Positions 26,333 through 35,630 of a DNA stretch of 64,000 nt are shown in pieces. The position numbers and the translations under genes are program-made. Numbering within the stretch: the first letter of the stretch is position 1; each line of letters starts with the position of its first letter. The notes under the pieces were generated by a model, which saw only the letters and a list, made by a program, of their open reading frames with translations, searched no databases and was not told the origin of the DNA. Source of the stretch: Pedobacter sp. AJM (GTDB lineage Bacteria > Bacteroidota > Bacteroidia > Sphingobacteriales > Sphingobacteriaceae); NCBI RefSeq assembly GCF_002197755.1, contig NZ_NHOT01000001.1, forward strand, positions 372,001 to 436,000. Reading direction: 5' to 3'.

Positions 26333-27724
26333 TTAAAGTTCTGTCAGAATTCTTTTCATTTCATCGGTAGCAATTTGAATATCAACTGCCGAAGTCCGCC
26401 AATTTACAAAGGCTGCACGAATACCCTTCACACTATTATACGTGGTTGAGGTCATGAATACTTTACCGGTAGCATTTAACCGATGAAGAAATTCATCTAA
26501 GTGATTTTTATCTTTTAATGAAAAGCAAACGGTATTCAATCGCACAGGTGCAAGCATTTCGAATGACTCATTACTTTCTATAAACTCAGCAAACAGTAAA
26601 GCATGACCCACATTGTTTTCTACAATTTCCTGATAGCCCGACTTGCCATAACTCATTAAATTAAACCAGGCGGGTAATGCTTTTAAGCGGCGGGAGTTTT
26701 CCGGCAGGAAATTGAGGTAATTAAAGTTCTCAAGCGGATTACCCAGGTACGCTGCATTTGCATTTTGGAAAGTTTCCATCTGTAGGCGTTTATGCTTCTC
26801 CTTTAAAAAGAATACTGCACTTTCGTAAGGTACATTAAGCCATTTATGACAGTCGATTGTGATGCTGTCTGCCTGCTCCCAACCCGCTACCAGGTGTTGA
26901 TATTTTGGTGAACAAGCTGCAAAACCACCAAAGGCTGCATCGATATGCCACCAGAAATTATATTTTTTATGCAACTTTTGAATGGTTATGAAATCATCGA
27001 AGTCGACGGTATTAACAGTCCCTGCACTGGAAATCAAGATAAAAGGTTCACCATTTAGTGCCACAATTTTATCTTCCAGATCGGCTATATCCAATGCTTC
27101 CCGGTTACCGGGCAACACTTTAATTTTAACGACATTATTGCTGCCTATTCCAAGTATAGAAAGCGATTTCATTGCTGATGAATGCGGCGTAGCTGATAAA
27201 ACTTTGATCAAACCACTCACGCCATCTTTTGCAAAATCTTTTCCGGCTTGCTTGCCAATCCATTGTCTGGCACTCCCTAAACACGTGAAGTTTGACATGG
27301 TGGCGCCGGTAACAAAACCGCCAAAAAAATCATCAGGCAAATTAAAAAGAGACAATAAAAGCCTGATGGTTTCGAATTCTATTACTGCAGAAATATCGCC
27401 ATTCCCTTTTGCCGATTGTGTATTTTGGTCATAAACGGAAGCCAACCAGTCGCCGGCAATGGCAGCAGGAGTAGTTCCACCAGTTACAAAGCCCCAAAAC
27501 CTGGGTCCTGATGACGCCACCATTGCAGGTTCAAATCTATCATTAAAAAATTGGAGCGCACCCAAAGTGCCCAAACCGTCTTCATGTAAACCCACTTCCT
27601 GATCAGGATTTACTTTGCCAGTTGTCAGTCTGTTATGCAGATGATTTAAATAGTCTGAACTTTGCTGCTGTACCTGAGTAAGAATTTCATCAAGTTGAGC
27701 TAAGTCTTTATGTAAGTGGTTCAT
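26333..27724 (-). CDS. PLP-dependent group II amino acid decarboxylase-like protein
   Basis: 463-residue PLP enzyme of the aromatic-L-amino-acid/glutamate decarboxylase fold. The cofactor residues are visible: ATMSNFT (about 141-147), HIDAAFGG at 260-267 with the Asp that holds the pyridine nitrogen, and the Schiff-base Lys294 in DCHKWLNVPY. Annotation as an aspartate-aminotransferase-family or diaminobutyrate-decarboxylase-like protein would both fit. The substrate is unknown. It lies 44 bp after metF on the same strand. Confidence 0.87.
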   Translation of the reverse strand: MNHLHKDLAQLDEILTQVQQQSSDYLNHLHNRLTTGKVNPDQEVGLHEDGLGTLGALQFFNDRFEPAMVASSGPRFWGFVTGGTTPAAIAGDWLASVYDQNTQSAKGNGDISAVIEFETIRLLLSLFNLPDDFFGGFVTGATMSNFTCLGSARQWIGKQAGKDFAKDGVSGLIKVLSATPHSSAMKSLSILGIGSNNVVKIKVLPGNREALDIADLEDKIVALNGEPFILISSAGTVNTVDFDDFITIQKLHKKYNFWWHIDAAFGGFAACSPKYQHLVAGWEQADSITIDCHKWLNVPYESAVFFLKEKHKRLQMETFQNANAAYLGNPLENFNYLNFLPENSRRLKALPAWFNLMSYGKSGYQEIVENNVGHALLFAEFIESNESFEMLAPVRLNTVCFSLKDKNHLDEFLHRLNATGKVFMTSTTYNSVKGIRAAFVNWRTSAVDIQIATDEMKRILTEL

Positions 27725-27768
27725 TTGTAATTCTTATGGGTAATCAAAAACAGTTTAATTCAAGCATT

Positions 27769-28722
27769 TTAGAAAATTGCCTTCGCTATTTGCTTCGTTT
27801 GTTCTGGTCTGCCCATGGTATAAAAGTGCAGTACGGGCACACCAAAATCCATCAACTCCTTGCATTGCTTAATCATTGCAGCTGTACCGATTTCTTTTGC
27901 TTCAGCATTGCTTTTAGCATGGGATAAAGCATCAGTTAATTCATCCGGCAGGTCTATATGGAAAATTTTAGGCAACACATTTAATTGCGTGAGGGTGCTG
28001 ACTGGTTTCAAACCTGGAATAATCGGCACATTGATATCATTCTCTCTGCATTTCTTTACGAAGTCGAAATATTTCTGATTATCAAAAAACATTTGTGTTA
28101 CAATGAACTCTGCACCCATATCTACCTTTTTTTTCAGATACTTAAAGTCGGCATTTAAATTGGGTGCTTCAAAGTGTTTTTCAGGGTAACCGGCAACACC
28201 AATGCAAAAATCACTTTTGAAGGTCTCAATATCTTCATGCAAAAATTTACCTTCATTGTGGTTTTTGATATGTTGGATGAGGTCTGTCGCATAACAATGT
28301 CCGCCTTTTGTAGGAATGAAAGAATGATCGGCAGCACGGGCATCACCACGCAGGGCCAATACATTGTCTATTCCCAAAAACTGTAAATCGATCAATGCAT
28401 TTTCAGTTTCCTCCTTGGTAAACCCTCCACAAATTAAGTGGGGTACTGCATCAATTTTGTATTTATGAATAATTGCGGCACAAATGGCAATCGTACCCGG
28501 CCGCTTGCGGTAAGATACCTTTTGCAGCAAGCCGTTATCCTGTTCTTTATAAATATAATCTTCACGCAGGGAAGTTACATCAATAAAGGGCGGATTAAAT
28601 TCCAGTAAAGGATCAATGGCATCGTAAATCCACTGGATACTCTGGCCTTTAATTGGCGGCAATAGTTCAAAAGAGAATAAGGTTTTACCCTTAGCGTTTT
28701 TTATATGGTTGGTTATTTTCAT
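27769..28722 (-). CDS. metF: 5,10-methylenetetrahydrofolate reductase
   Basis: FAD enzyme that makes 5-methyltetrahydrofolate, the methyl donor for MetH. The 317-residue TIM barrel shows TLFSFELLPPIKGQ, VTSLREDY, HLICGGFTKEETENALIDL, NVLALRGDARA and FIVTQMFFDNQKYFDFV. It is transcribed in the same direction as metH upstream, with a 385-bp spacer that carries a gene remnant, so it may or may not share the riboswitch-controlled transcript. Confidence 0.95.
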   Translation of the reverse strand: MKITNHIKNAKGKTLFSFELLPPIKGQSIQWIYDAIDPLLEFNPPFIDVTSLREDYIYKEQDNGLLQKVSYRKRPGTIAICAAIIHKYKIDAVPHLICGGFTKEETENALIDLQFLGIDNVLALRGDARAADHSFIPTKGGHCYATDLIQHIKNHNEGKFLHEDIETFKSDFCIGVAGYPEKHFEAPNLNADFKYLKKKVDMGAEFIVTQMFFDNQKYFDFVKKCRENDINVPIIPGLKPVSTLTQLNVLPKIFHIDLPDELTDALSHAKSNAEAKEIGTAAMIKQCKELMDFGVPVLHFYTMGRPEQTKQIAKAIF

Positions 28723-28899
28723 TGGGTTAAAAGTCTGGGGAGGGCTAATTGAACAAGCGTTTGATAATAATTTATAAATCCGTTTAATAGTTTTTCGTGT
28801 CGTTTCCGGTTTAATGAGTATAAGCCTTTAAATCCGGTTCAGTGATAAAATTCAAATCATAAAAAATACAATTGTGTTTCGACTTTGTAAACAGAACCT

Positions 28900-29036
28900 C
28901 TAGCTTCTGATCGGGCTCATCAGGCCAAATCTTTCTTTGTTAGGAAATCAGAAGATGCCAAATAAACTTCTTTTGATAAGATTCTAGCCTGTTTCCAAAC
29001 ATCTAAATCAGTATAATTTTTCTTTTCTTTTTCCAT
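28900..29036 (-). pseudogene. Remnant of a four-helix-bundle (23S rRNA intervening-sequence type) protein
   Basis: Between metF and metH the minus strand from ATG 29036 reads MEKEKKNYTDLDVWKQAR, then ILSKEVYLAS, and stops at 28920-28922. A shift of frame near the end restores KERFGLMSPIR before a TAG at 28900-28902. Both pieces match the N-terminal half of the S23/four-helix-bundle family (DLxVWKxA... FGLxxQIRRA). The rest of the gene is missing. It is a frameshifted 3'-deleted fragment. Confidence 0.7.
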
Positions 29037-29107
29037 CTGAACCTTTGCTATAGCCTATCGCATTCTATACATCCAAAGCGGTAACCTTCAACTCATAACC
29101 CAAAACC

Positions 29108-32100
29108 TTAATAAGCCAAATTCGGACTCAGCCATCTTTCTACTTCTTCTATTGACATATTTTTACGCAGGGCATAATCTTCAATCTGGTCTTTGGTAAT
29201 TTTGCCCAATCCGAAATACCTGGATTCAGGATGTGCGAAATAAAACCCACTCACTGCCGCCGTTGGATACATGGCATAACTTTCTGTTAAACGAAGTCCG
29301 ATCTGGTTTTCAGCATCTAACAATTCAAATAAAGTACCTTTTTCCGTGTGTTCCGGACAGGCCGGATAACCAGGTGCGGGACGAATTCCGGCATATTCCT
29401 CTTTAATTAATTCAGCGTTTGAAAGATCCTCATCTTTGGCATAACCCCAATATTCTTTACGTACCCGCTCATGCATGCGTTCGGCAAAAGCTTCCGCCAA
29501 ACGATCAGCCAGGGCCTTTGCCATAATGCTGTTGTAATCATCATGGTTTGATTCAAATTCATCAACCAGTGCATCAATTCCAATACCTGTAGTTACTGCA
29601 AAGCCACCAAAATAATCCTGAATACCACTTTCTTTCGGCGCTATAAAATCTGATAAGGCATAATAAGGTTGTCCGTCAACTTTTTCTGCCTGCTGGCGAA
29701 GGGTGTGTATGGTTACCAGTTTGGGGTTTGGAGTTTGGAGTTTGGAGTCTCCCAACTCTATACTCTCAACTCTCAACTCAATATCGTCTCCAACCGCATT
29801 TGCCGGCCAAAAACCAATCACCCCTCTGGCGGTCAGTAATTTTTCATCCAGAATCCGCTTCAATAACTTTTGTGCATCATCAAAGAGTTTTTTGGCTTCG
29901 TCACCTACGTTTTTATCATCAAAGATTTTAGGATAGCTTCCGCGAAGTTCCCATGTGTGGAAAAACGGTGTCCAATCAATGTAAGGAACGAGTTCTTCCA
30001 ATGGATAATGATCAAATACCCGGATTCCGGTAAATTCGGGTACAGGAAGATCTGGTTTAAAATCGATCTTAAATTTATTTCCCCGTGCCTGTTCAAGCGT
30101 TTTAAAGCGCTTATCAGAACGCTTGTTTAAATGCGCTTCGCGGGCTTTATCATACTCAGCCCTGATGCCTGCTACATAATCATCCTTTGTTTCCGGATTC
30201 ATTAAGGTACTGCAAACTGTTACACTTCTGGAAGCATCAAGCACATGAATGGCTGGCCCTGAATAATTTGGAGCCACCTTAACAGCAGCATGAATTCTGG
30301 ATGTAGTAGCACCACCAATAATCAATGGAATGGTAAAGCCTTCACGTTCCATCTCCTTGGCAAAGTGAACCATTTCGTCTAAAGATGGCGTAATCAATCC
30401 GCTTAGTCCAATAATATCTGCATTAATTTCTTTGGCTTTTTTGATGATTTCCTGTGCCGGAACCATCACGCCCATATCTACAATTTCAAAGTTATTACAG
30501 GCTAAAACTACGCCTACGATATTTTTACCAATATCATGCACATCACCTTTTACGGTAGCCATCAGCACTTTTCCGGCTGATGAACTTTGATTCTGATCCG
30601 GATTATCCAGTTTTTCCTGCTCAATGAACGGCAATAAATACGCCACAGCCTTTTTCATTACACGAGCAGATTTTACCACCTGGGGCAAAAACATTTTCCC
30701 GGCGCCGAATAAATCACCAACAATATTCATCCCATCCATCAGCGGCCCTTCAATCACCTGAATCGGACGGGCATATTTCTGTCGTGCTTCTTCTACATCA
30801 TCATCCAGGTATTCTACAATTCCTTTAACTAAAGAATGTGATAATCTTTCTTCCACTGAGCCCTTTCTCCATTCCTCATCCTTAACCACTTCCTTACCTT
30901 TTGATTTTACGGTATCGGCATATTCTACCAAACGTTCGGTGGCATCATCTCTCCGGTTGAGCAATACATCCTCTACACGTTCCAGAAGTTCAGGTGGAAT
31001 TTCCTGGTAAACTTCGAGCATCCCTGCATTTACAATCCCCATATCCAGGCCTGCCTGAATGGCGTGATAGAGAAAAGCCGAGTGCATGGCTTCCCTAACA
31101 GTATTGTTTCCCCTGAATGAGAATGAAATATTAGAAACCCCGCCGCTCACTTTAGCATGCGGGAGATTTTCTTTGATCCAACGGGTGGCATTGATAAAAT
31201 CAACAGCATAGTTATTGTGCTCTTCCAGTCCGGTGGCAACGGTTAAAATGTTGGGGTCGAAGATGATATCTTCCGCAGGAAATCCAATTTCATGCACCAA
31301 AATATCATAACTTCTTTTACAAATCTCTTTTCTGCGCTCGTAGTTATCGGCCTGGCCTTGTTCATCGAAAGCCATCACCACTACAGCAGCACCGTATTGC
31401 ATAATTTTACGGGCACTTTCGCGGAATTTATCCTCGCCTTCTTTTAAAGAGATTGAATTCACAATTCCTTTTCCCTGCAGGCATTTCAAACCATTTTCAA
31501 TCACCGACCATTTAGAGGAATCGACCATGATGGGCAACTTCGCAATGTCGGGTTCGGAGGCGATCAGGTTTAAAAATTTGGTCATGGCTGCTTCCGAATC
31601 CAGCATTCCCTCGTCCATGTTCACATCAATCACCTGTGCGCCACCTTCAACCTGTTGCAAGGCCACGGCGAGCGCAGCTTCGTAATCACCCCCTAAAATC
31701 AGCTTCGAAAATTTAGGCGAACCGGTAATATTGGTTCTTTCCCCAACATTTACGAAAATACTTTCAGGCGTAATGGTTACGGGCTCCAGGCCACTTAACC
31801 GCATAAACGGCTGAATTTCCGGAATTTTTCTTGGTGATGCTTTTCTGGCATTCGCCGCGATACAGCCGATATGTTCGGGCGTGGTACCACAGCAACCTCC
31901 TACAATATTAACAAAGCCAGAAGCGATAAAGTCATCTACTAAGTGTGCTGTCTCATGCGGTTGCTCATCATAAGCACCAAATTCATTGGGCAAACCTGCA
32001 TTTGGATAGGCAGAAACGTAACATCCCGCTTTTGCGGCTAACTCTTCAATATGCGGACGCATTTCTTTCGCACCCAACGCACAGTTGAAACCTATACTTA

Positions 32101-32806
32101 AAGGTTTTGCGTGCATCACTGAGTTTAAAAAAGCCTCGGCAGTTTGTCCGGATAGGGTCCGACCAGAAGCATCGGTAATCGTACCGGAAATCATAATCTC
32201 CAATTTACGGCCAATAACTTCTTCATATTTTTTGATGGCCACAATAGCCACTTTGGCATTCAGCGTATCGAAAATGGTTTCAATCAGCAATACATCTGAT
32301 CCACCATCTACCAAACCACGTACCTGCTCGTAATAAGCGGTCTCCAATTCATCAAAGTAAACCGCCCGGTAACCCGGATCATTTACATTGGGCGACATGG
32401 AAAGCGTTCTATTGGTTGGGCCAATGGCACCGGCAACGAAACACTTACGATCTGGATTAGCAGCCATAAACTCATCTGCCGCTTCTTTTGCCACTTTAGC
32501 ACCTTCATAACTCAATTCATACGACAAATCTTCCATCTGGTAATCCGCCATGGAGATTCTTTGCGTACTAAAGGTATTGGTTTCGATAATATCTGCGCCA
32601 GCGGCTAAATATTCTAGATGTATGGCTTTGATAATATCCGGACGGGTGATGTTCAGCAAATCATTATTGCCTTTCACATCGCAAGGATGATCCTTAAACC
32701 GTTCCCCTCTAAAATCTTCTTCGGTAAGCGTATAACGTTGAATCATCGTGCCCATCGCACCATCGATGACTAAAATACGTTTTTCTAATTCTTCTCTTAT
32801 GCTCAT
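29108..32806 (-). CDS. metH: Cobalamin-dependent methionine synthase MetH
   Basis: 1232-residue enzyme that transfers the methyl group of methyltetrahydrofolate to homocysteine. Domains in order: homocysteine-binding barrel with the zinc cysteines in [10 protein letters not shown] (about 1-325), pterin-binding barrel (about 355-620, [11 protein letters not shown]), cap and cobalamin domain with [11 protein letters not shown], whose His ligates cobalt, and the reactivation domain (about 900-1232, [12 protein letters not shown]). An unusual in-frame insert, [10 protein letters not shown] and flanks, lies in the reactivation domain and is made of repeated GTTTGGAG words. A SAM-I riboswitch lies upstream. 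Confidence 0.96.
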   Translation of the reverse strand: MSIREELEKRILVIDGAMGTMIQRYTLTEEDFRGERFKDHPCDVKGNNDLLNITRPDIIKAIHLEYLAAGADIIETNTFSTQRISMADYQMEDLSYELSYEGAKVAKEAADEFMAANPDRKCFVAGAIGPTNRTLSMSPNVNDPGYRAVYFDELETAYYEQVRGLVDGGSDVLLIETIFDTLNAKVAIVAIKKYEEVIGRKLEIMISGTITDASGRTLSGQTAEAFLNSVMHAKPLSIGFNCALGAKEMRPHIEELAAKAGCYVSAYPNAGLPNEFGAYDEQPHETAHLVDDFIASGFVNIVGGCCGTTPEHIGCIAANARKASPRKIPEIQPFMRLSGLEPVTITPESIFVNVGERTNITGSPKFSKLILGGDYEAALAVALQQVEGGAQVIDVNMDEGMLDSEAAMTKFLNLIASEPDIAKLPIMVDSSKWSVIENGLKCLQGKGIVNSISLKEGEDKFRESARKIMQYGAAVVVMAFDEQGQADNYERRKEICKRSYDILVHEIGFPAEDIIFDPNILTVATGLEEHNNYAVDFINATRWIKENLPHAKVSGGVSNISFSFRGNNTVREAMHSAFLYHAIQAGLDMGIVNAGMLEVYQEIPPELLERVEDVLLNRRDDATERLVEYADTVKSKGKEVVKDEEWRKGSVEERLSHSLVKGIVEYLDDDVEEARQKYARPIQVIEGPLMDGMNIVGDLFGAGKMFLPQVVKSARVMKKAVAYLLPFIEQEKLDNPDQNQSSSAGKVLMATVKGDVHDIGKNIVGVVLACNNFEIVDMGVMVPAQEIIKKAKEINADIIGLSGLITPSLDEMVHFAKEMEREGFTIPLIIGGATTSRIHAAVKVAPNYSGPAIHVLDASRSVTVCSTLMNPETKDDYVAGIRAEYDKAREAHLNKRSDKRFKTLEQARGNKFKIDFKPDLPVPEFTGIRVFDHYPLEELVPYIDWTPFFHTWELRGSYPKIFDDKNVGDEAKKLFDDAQKLLKRILDEKLLTARGVIGFWPANAVGDDIELRVESIELGDSKLQTPNPKLVTIHTLRQQAEKVDGQPYYALSDFIAPKESGIQDYFGGFAVTTGIGIDALVDEFESNHDDYNSIMAKALADRLAEAFAERMHERVRKEYWGYAKDEDLSNAELIKEEYAGIRPAPGYPACPEHTEKGTLFELLDAENQIGLRLTESYAMYPTAAVSGFYFAHPESRYFGLGKITKDQIEDYALRKNMSIEEVERWLSPNLAY
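29718..29785. repeat. Word-repeat insert inside metH
   Basis: Plus strand shows GTTTGGGGTTTGGAGTTTGG continuing in GTTTGGAG words, then CCCAACTC and ACTCTCAACTCTCAACTC. It is the same kind of imperfect inverted word repeat as the intergenic spacers, but in frame within coding sequence; it encodes roughly [18 protein letters not shown]. Confidence 0.75.
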
Positions 32807-32815
32807 TCTGTTATT

Positions 32816-32906
32816 AGATGTGAGAGACGAGAGGAGTGATCTGAGAAATTAAGACATTTATAATTGGCCTCAAATCTCAAATCTAATTTCTCAAATCTCA
32901 AAAAAG
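32816..32906. repeat. Word-repeat spacer (CTCAAATCT type) between riboswitch and metH
   Basis: Left half has GAGAGACGAGAGGAG and CTGAGAAATT; right half has CTCAAATCTCAAATCT and AATTTCTCAAATCTC. The two halves form an imperfect inverted repeat. It lies in the untranslated leader of metH, just before the start codon. Confidence 0.65.
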
Positions 32907-32945
32907 CTTATTCAAAAAGTTGGCACATGGATCGTACTTCCTTAA

Positions 32946-33045
32946 CTTATCTTTCTCCCGGTTAACCGAGATTAGAATGTAGCACCTTGTTGGCACAGGT
33001 TGCTAAGACTTCGTTGGGTCTAATCCCTCCGTCTTTCTTAATAAG
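32946..33045 (-). ncRNA. SAM-I (S-box) riboswitch upstream of metH
   Basis: Read on the minus strand, the segment holds the S-box core in order: P1 start CTTATTAAGA, GGAGGGATTAGACCC, GAAGTCTTAGCAACC, CAACAAGGTGCTA, a P4 hairpin TCTCGGTTAACCGGGAGA, and the closing GATAAG that pairs with the start. These are the conserved SAM-binding positions of SAM-I. It probably turns metH down when S-adenosylmethionine is high. The expression platform is not clear; the 5' P1 strand GCTTATT could also pair with AATAAGC at 32906-32912, just before a T-run. Confidence 0.93.
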
Positions 33046-33111
33046 CATACAAAAATGCAACAAAGCAACATCATTTCCAAAATTTATCGCTTCGCTGCCA
33101 AATAAAATTAC

Positions 33112-33139
33112 AAAGGCCATGCAAATATGCACGGCCTTT
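33112..33139 (-). terminator. Hairpin terminator after the BI-1 family gene
   Basis: AAAGGCC (33112-33118) pairs with GGCCTTT (33133-33139), with inner TGCA pairs. It lies between the end of the BI-1 gene and the metH leader; the T-run on the minus strand is weak. Confidence 0.6.
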
Positions 33140-33199
33140 AAAATATTGTTTTGTCATTAACCTGAAACCAGATAAATCCAGCGGTCAGAATTTAGTGAA

Positions 33200-33937
33200 T
33201 TATCTTCTGCTACCGAAGAGACGTAGTAAAGAAACAAATAAGTTAATGAATGTGATATAAAGTGACAAGGCACCCATTATTGCTAATTTTTTGCTGTCAG
33301 CCAATGCAATTTCATTTCCGCTTTCATCCAAACCTTCACCAATTCTTTTAATTTCCTGAACCTTGTAAGCGGTAAGCGCAGTAAAAATAGCCACACCAAC
33401 AAAGCCTAAAATGTAGTTCAGCGTTTCGCTGCCGATAAAGAAGTTGATCAGACTTACGATAACCAAACCGATTACGCCAGCCATTAGTATTGGTCCGAAT
33501 TTACTTAAATCAACATCTGTAGTGTATCCCATGATGGCCATTACAGCAAAAATAACGGCTGCTGCAACGAAGCAAATGGCAATAGATGTTGTTGTGTAAA
33601 TTAAAAGAATAAAGCCCAACATCACACCTGTTAGTAAAGAATACAACAGAAAAATACCCACTAATGCCGGGAAGGATAATCTTTGCATAGCGGCACCCAT
33701 CAACATCACTAAACCCAGTGGTGCAAAGATGGCAATGTATCCAAATACGGTAAATCCTTTTTCAGCTACTAAATAAGATAAAATTCCTGGCGAATTTGCC
33801 AATACAAATGCAGAAGCACTTGATATTAACAAAGCAACGAACATCCATAAGAATACGCTGGCAAAGAATTTTTTAGACACTGTGTTTTCCTGCACGAACA
33901 CGCTATTGCCCTGATATTGATAATTTTGTTGTTCCAT
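33200..33937 (-). CDS. Bax inhibitor-1 / YccA family membrane protein
   Basis: Integral membrane protein of 245 residues with about seven hydrophobic helices after a polar N-terminus (MEQQNYQYQGNSVFVQENTVSKKF). The motifs VALLISSASAFVL, YIAIFAPLG and the final SLYITFINLFVSLLRLFGSRR match bacterial BI-1 proteins, which are pH-sensitive calcium leak channels in studied cases. It is followed by a terminator and preceded by an unknown conserved gene. Confidence 0.92.
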   Translation of the reverse strand: MEQQNYQYQGNSVFVQENTVSKKFFASVFLWMFVALLISSASAFVLANSPGILSYLVAEKGFTVFGYIAIFAPLGLVMLMGAAMQRLSFPALVGIFLLYSLLTGVMLGFILLIYTTTSIAICFVAAAVIFAVMAIMGYTTDVDLSKFGPILMAGVIGLVIVSLINFFIGSETLNYILGFVGVAIFTALTAYKVQEIKRIGEGLDESGNEIALADSKKLAIMGALSLYITFINLFVSLLRLFGSRR

Positions 33938-33975
33938 TTTTATTTGTGTATTTAAATAATTATAAAAATAATACT

Positions 33976-34542
33976 TTAATTCAGTCTTTTTGTCAGCAAT
34001 TCTTCAACTTTTTTGAAGAACTGTAACGGTTTTAGTGTACGCCAGGGCAGGTGATCGAAAGCACCTCCAAAATTAATGTAATAATCAATGTTGTTATCTT
34101 TAAACTCCCTGACAACATGTTCCTGGAAATTTACCCCAACAATCCAGCCATCTTCCACTTCCTGAAACCATTCTTCATAATAACTATCGTCTGATGAATG
34201 AAAGTTCAATACATTTTCTCCGATTAATACAAACTTATTAATGCCTTCATCCATCATGAGTTCCAAAATATCGCGTTTCAGCAACATGATGTCGTTGTTG
34301 ATGGCATCATTCCATTCGCCGATAAACTCAATAATCGCGTAACCTCTATCATAATCCGCATACAATACTTTCATGTACAAGGTATTGGAACCAAACTCAT
34401 CCCATTGCGGGTGCAACAGAAAATTATAGATCTGCTTATCAAAGTACAGTTCAGAGTATTCGGTATTGTAGAATGGCGATCGCTCATCCTCTGCCGAGAT
34501 ATAATCATCTCTCCACTGGTAATACGGCTCTATCTCGTGCAT
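33976..34542 (-). CDS. Conserved protein of unknown function
   Basis: 188-residue acidic cytoplasmic protein that I do not recognise as a named family. It is rich in aromatic and acidic residues (YYQWRDDYISAEDERSPFYNTEYSE) and contains YAIIEFIGEWNDAINNDIMLLKRDILELMMDEGINKFVLIGENVLNFH split around an alpha/beta core. No signal peptide or metal motif is seen. It lies between murQ and the BI-1 gene on the same strand, with a repetitive spacer upstream. Confidence 0.8.
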   Translation of the reverse strand: MHEIEPYYQWRDDYISAEDERSPFYNTEYSELYFDKQIYNFLLHPQWDEFGSNTLYMKVLYADYDRGYAIIEFIGEWNDAINNDIMLLKRDILELMMDEGINKFVLIGENVLNFHSSDDSYYEEWFQEVEDGWIVGVNFQEHVVREFKDNNIDYYINFGGAFDHLPWRTLKPLQFFKKVEELLTKRLN

Positions 34543-34555
34543 GTTTTTTTAATTA

Positions 34556-34636
34556 TTGAATGAGTGAATTTTGAATGAGAGAATGCTACAATTACTTCCA
34601 AATTCAATCATTCCATCCTTCTCTCATTCTAACATT
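34556..34636. repeat. Word-repeat spacer (GAATGAG / CTCATTC type)
   Basis: GAATGAGTGAATTTTGAATG and GAGAGAATG on the left face ATTCAATCATTCC and TTCTCTCATTC on the right, an imperfect inverted repeat between murQ and the unknown gene. Confidence 0.65.
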
Positions 34637-34638
34637 TC

Positions 34639-35442
34639 TCAGTGTCCTGCTTCTACCGCTTTACGCACACTTCCATGTTTACTCAGCAAATCTGCAGCTA
34701 TTTCATAGCTCACATTTAATTCATCAGCTACCATTTGCGTTCCGCGATCAACCAGTTTATGATTAGTTAACTGCATATCTACCATTTTGTTTCCAACCAC
34801 ACGCCCCAATTGCACCATTACGGTGGTACTCAGCATATTTAAAACCAATTTTTGTGCTGTGCCCGATTTCATTCGCGTAGAACCGGTAATAAATTCAGGT
34901 CCAACGACCACTTCTACCGGAAAATCAGACGCTGCAGCAATGGGTCCATCAGTATTGCAGACAATGCAACCTGTTAAAACTCCATGCTGGCGTGCTGTAT
35001 TTAAACCTCCAACCACATATGGTGTGGTGCCGGATGCAGCTAAACCCACCAGGCAATCCTTTTCATTAATATGAAATGCCTGTAAATCTTTCCAGGCCTG
35101 CAGGCTGTCATCTTCAGCAAATTCTACAGCCTTTCTGATGGCAGAATCCCCGCCGGCAATAATACCAACTACAGTATCGAAAGGAACACCATAAGTTGGT
35201 GGACATTCGGACGCATCTACCACACCTAAGCGGCCGCTGGTACCTGCTCCTATATAAAAAAGCCGACCGCCCTTTTTCATTCTCTCGGCAACGGCCGAAG
35301 TTAATTTCTCAATCTGAGGCAAAGATTTTTCAACAGCAAAGGCTACGGTTTTGTCTTCATTGTTAATCCCCTGCAAAACTTCCATTACCGACATTTCATC
35401 AATGTGGTTATAATTTGATTCTTGCTCGGTAACTCTATTCAT
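34639..35442 (-). CDS. murQ: N-acetylmuramic acid 6-phosphate etherase MurQ
   Basis: Cytoplasmic etherase of cell-wall recycling that removes lactate from MurNAc-6-phosphate. The 267-residue SIS-fold protein carries IGAGTSGRLGVVDASECPPTYG, GIIAGGDSAIRKAVEFAEDD and GPEFITGSTRMKSGTAQKLVLN, which are diagnostic of MurQ. Slightly shorter than the usual ~300 residues but with all core motifs. No anmK or transporter gene is adjacent. Confidence 0.95.
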   Translation of the reverse strand: MNRVTEQESNYNHIDEMSVMEVLQGINNEDKTVAFAVEKSLPQIEKLTSAVAERMKKGGRLFYIGAGTSGRLGVVDASECPPTYGVPFDTVVGIIAGGDSAIRKAVEFAEDDSLQAWKDLQAFHINEKDCLVGLAASGTTPYVVGGLNTARQHGVLTGCIVCNTDGPIAAASDFPVEVVVGPEFITGSTRMKSGTAQKLVLNMLSTTVMVQLGRVVGNKMVDMQLTNHKLVDRGTQMVADELNVSYEIAADLLSKHGSVRKAVEAGH

Positions 35443-35612
35443 AAATTTATTTTTGATAAAATTCGGTAAATTCTTTCTAAAATCTACCCTAAAAATTTAA
35501 AAATATAGATTGCCACCTGATAGAGCAGATGTTATACTGTTAATTTATGTGAAATATTATAAACAAAAGACAAGAAATTGCAGTTAAAAATATATCAACC
35601 CGCTTATTTTCA

Positions 35613-35620
35613 TAAATTTG
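35613..35620 (+). promoter_or_regulatory. Candidate -7 box (TAAATTTG) of the S41 peptidase gene
   Basis: Exact TAnnTTTG match 10 bp before the ATG; no -33 TTTG box at the usual spacing. Suggests a very short leader if used. Confidence 0.35.
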
Positions 35621-35630
35621 CCTAACGCCA

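Noticed and set aside
26039..26449. Plus-strand open frame of 136 codons
   Set aside because: Overlaps a small exported-protein gene and the end of the PLP decarboxylase in antisense, with no ribosome site and no family-like sequence.
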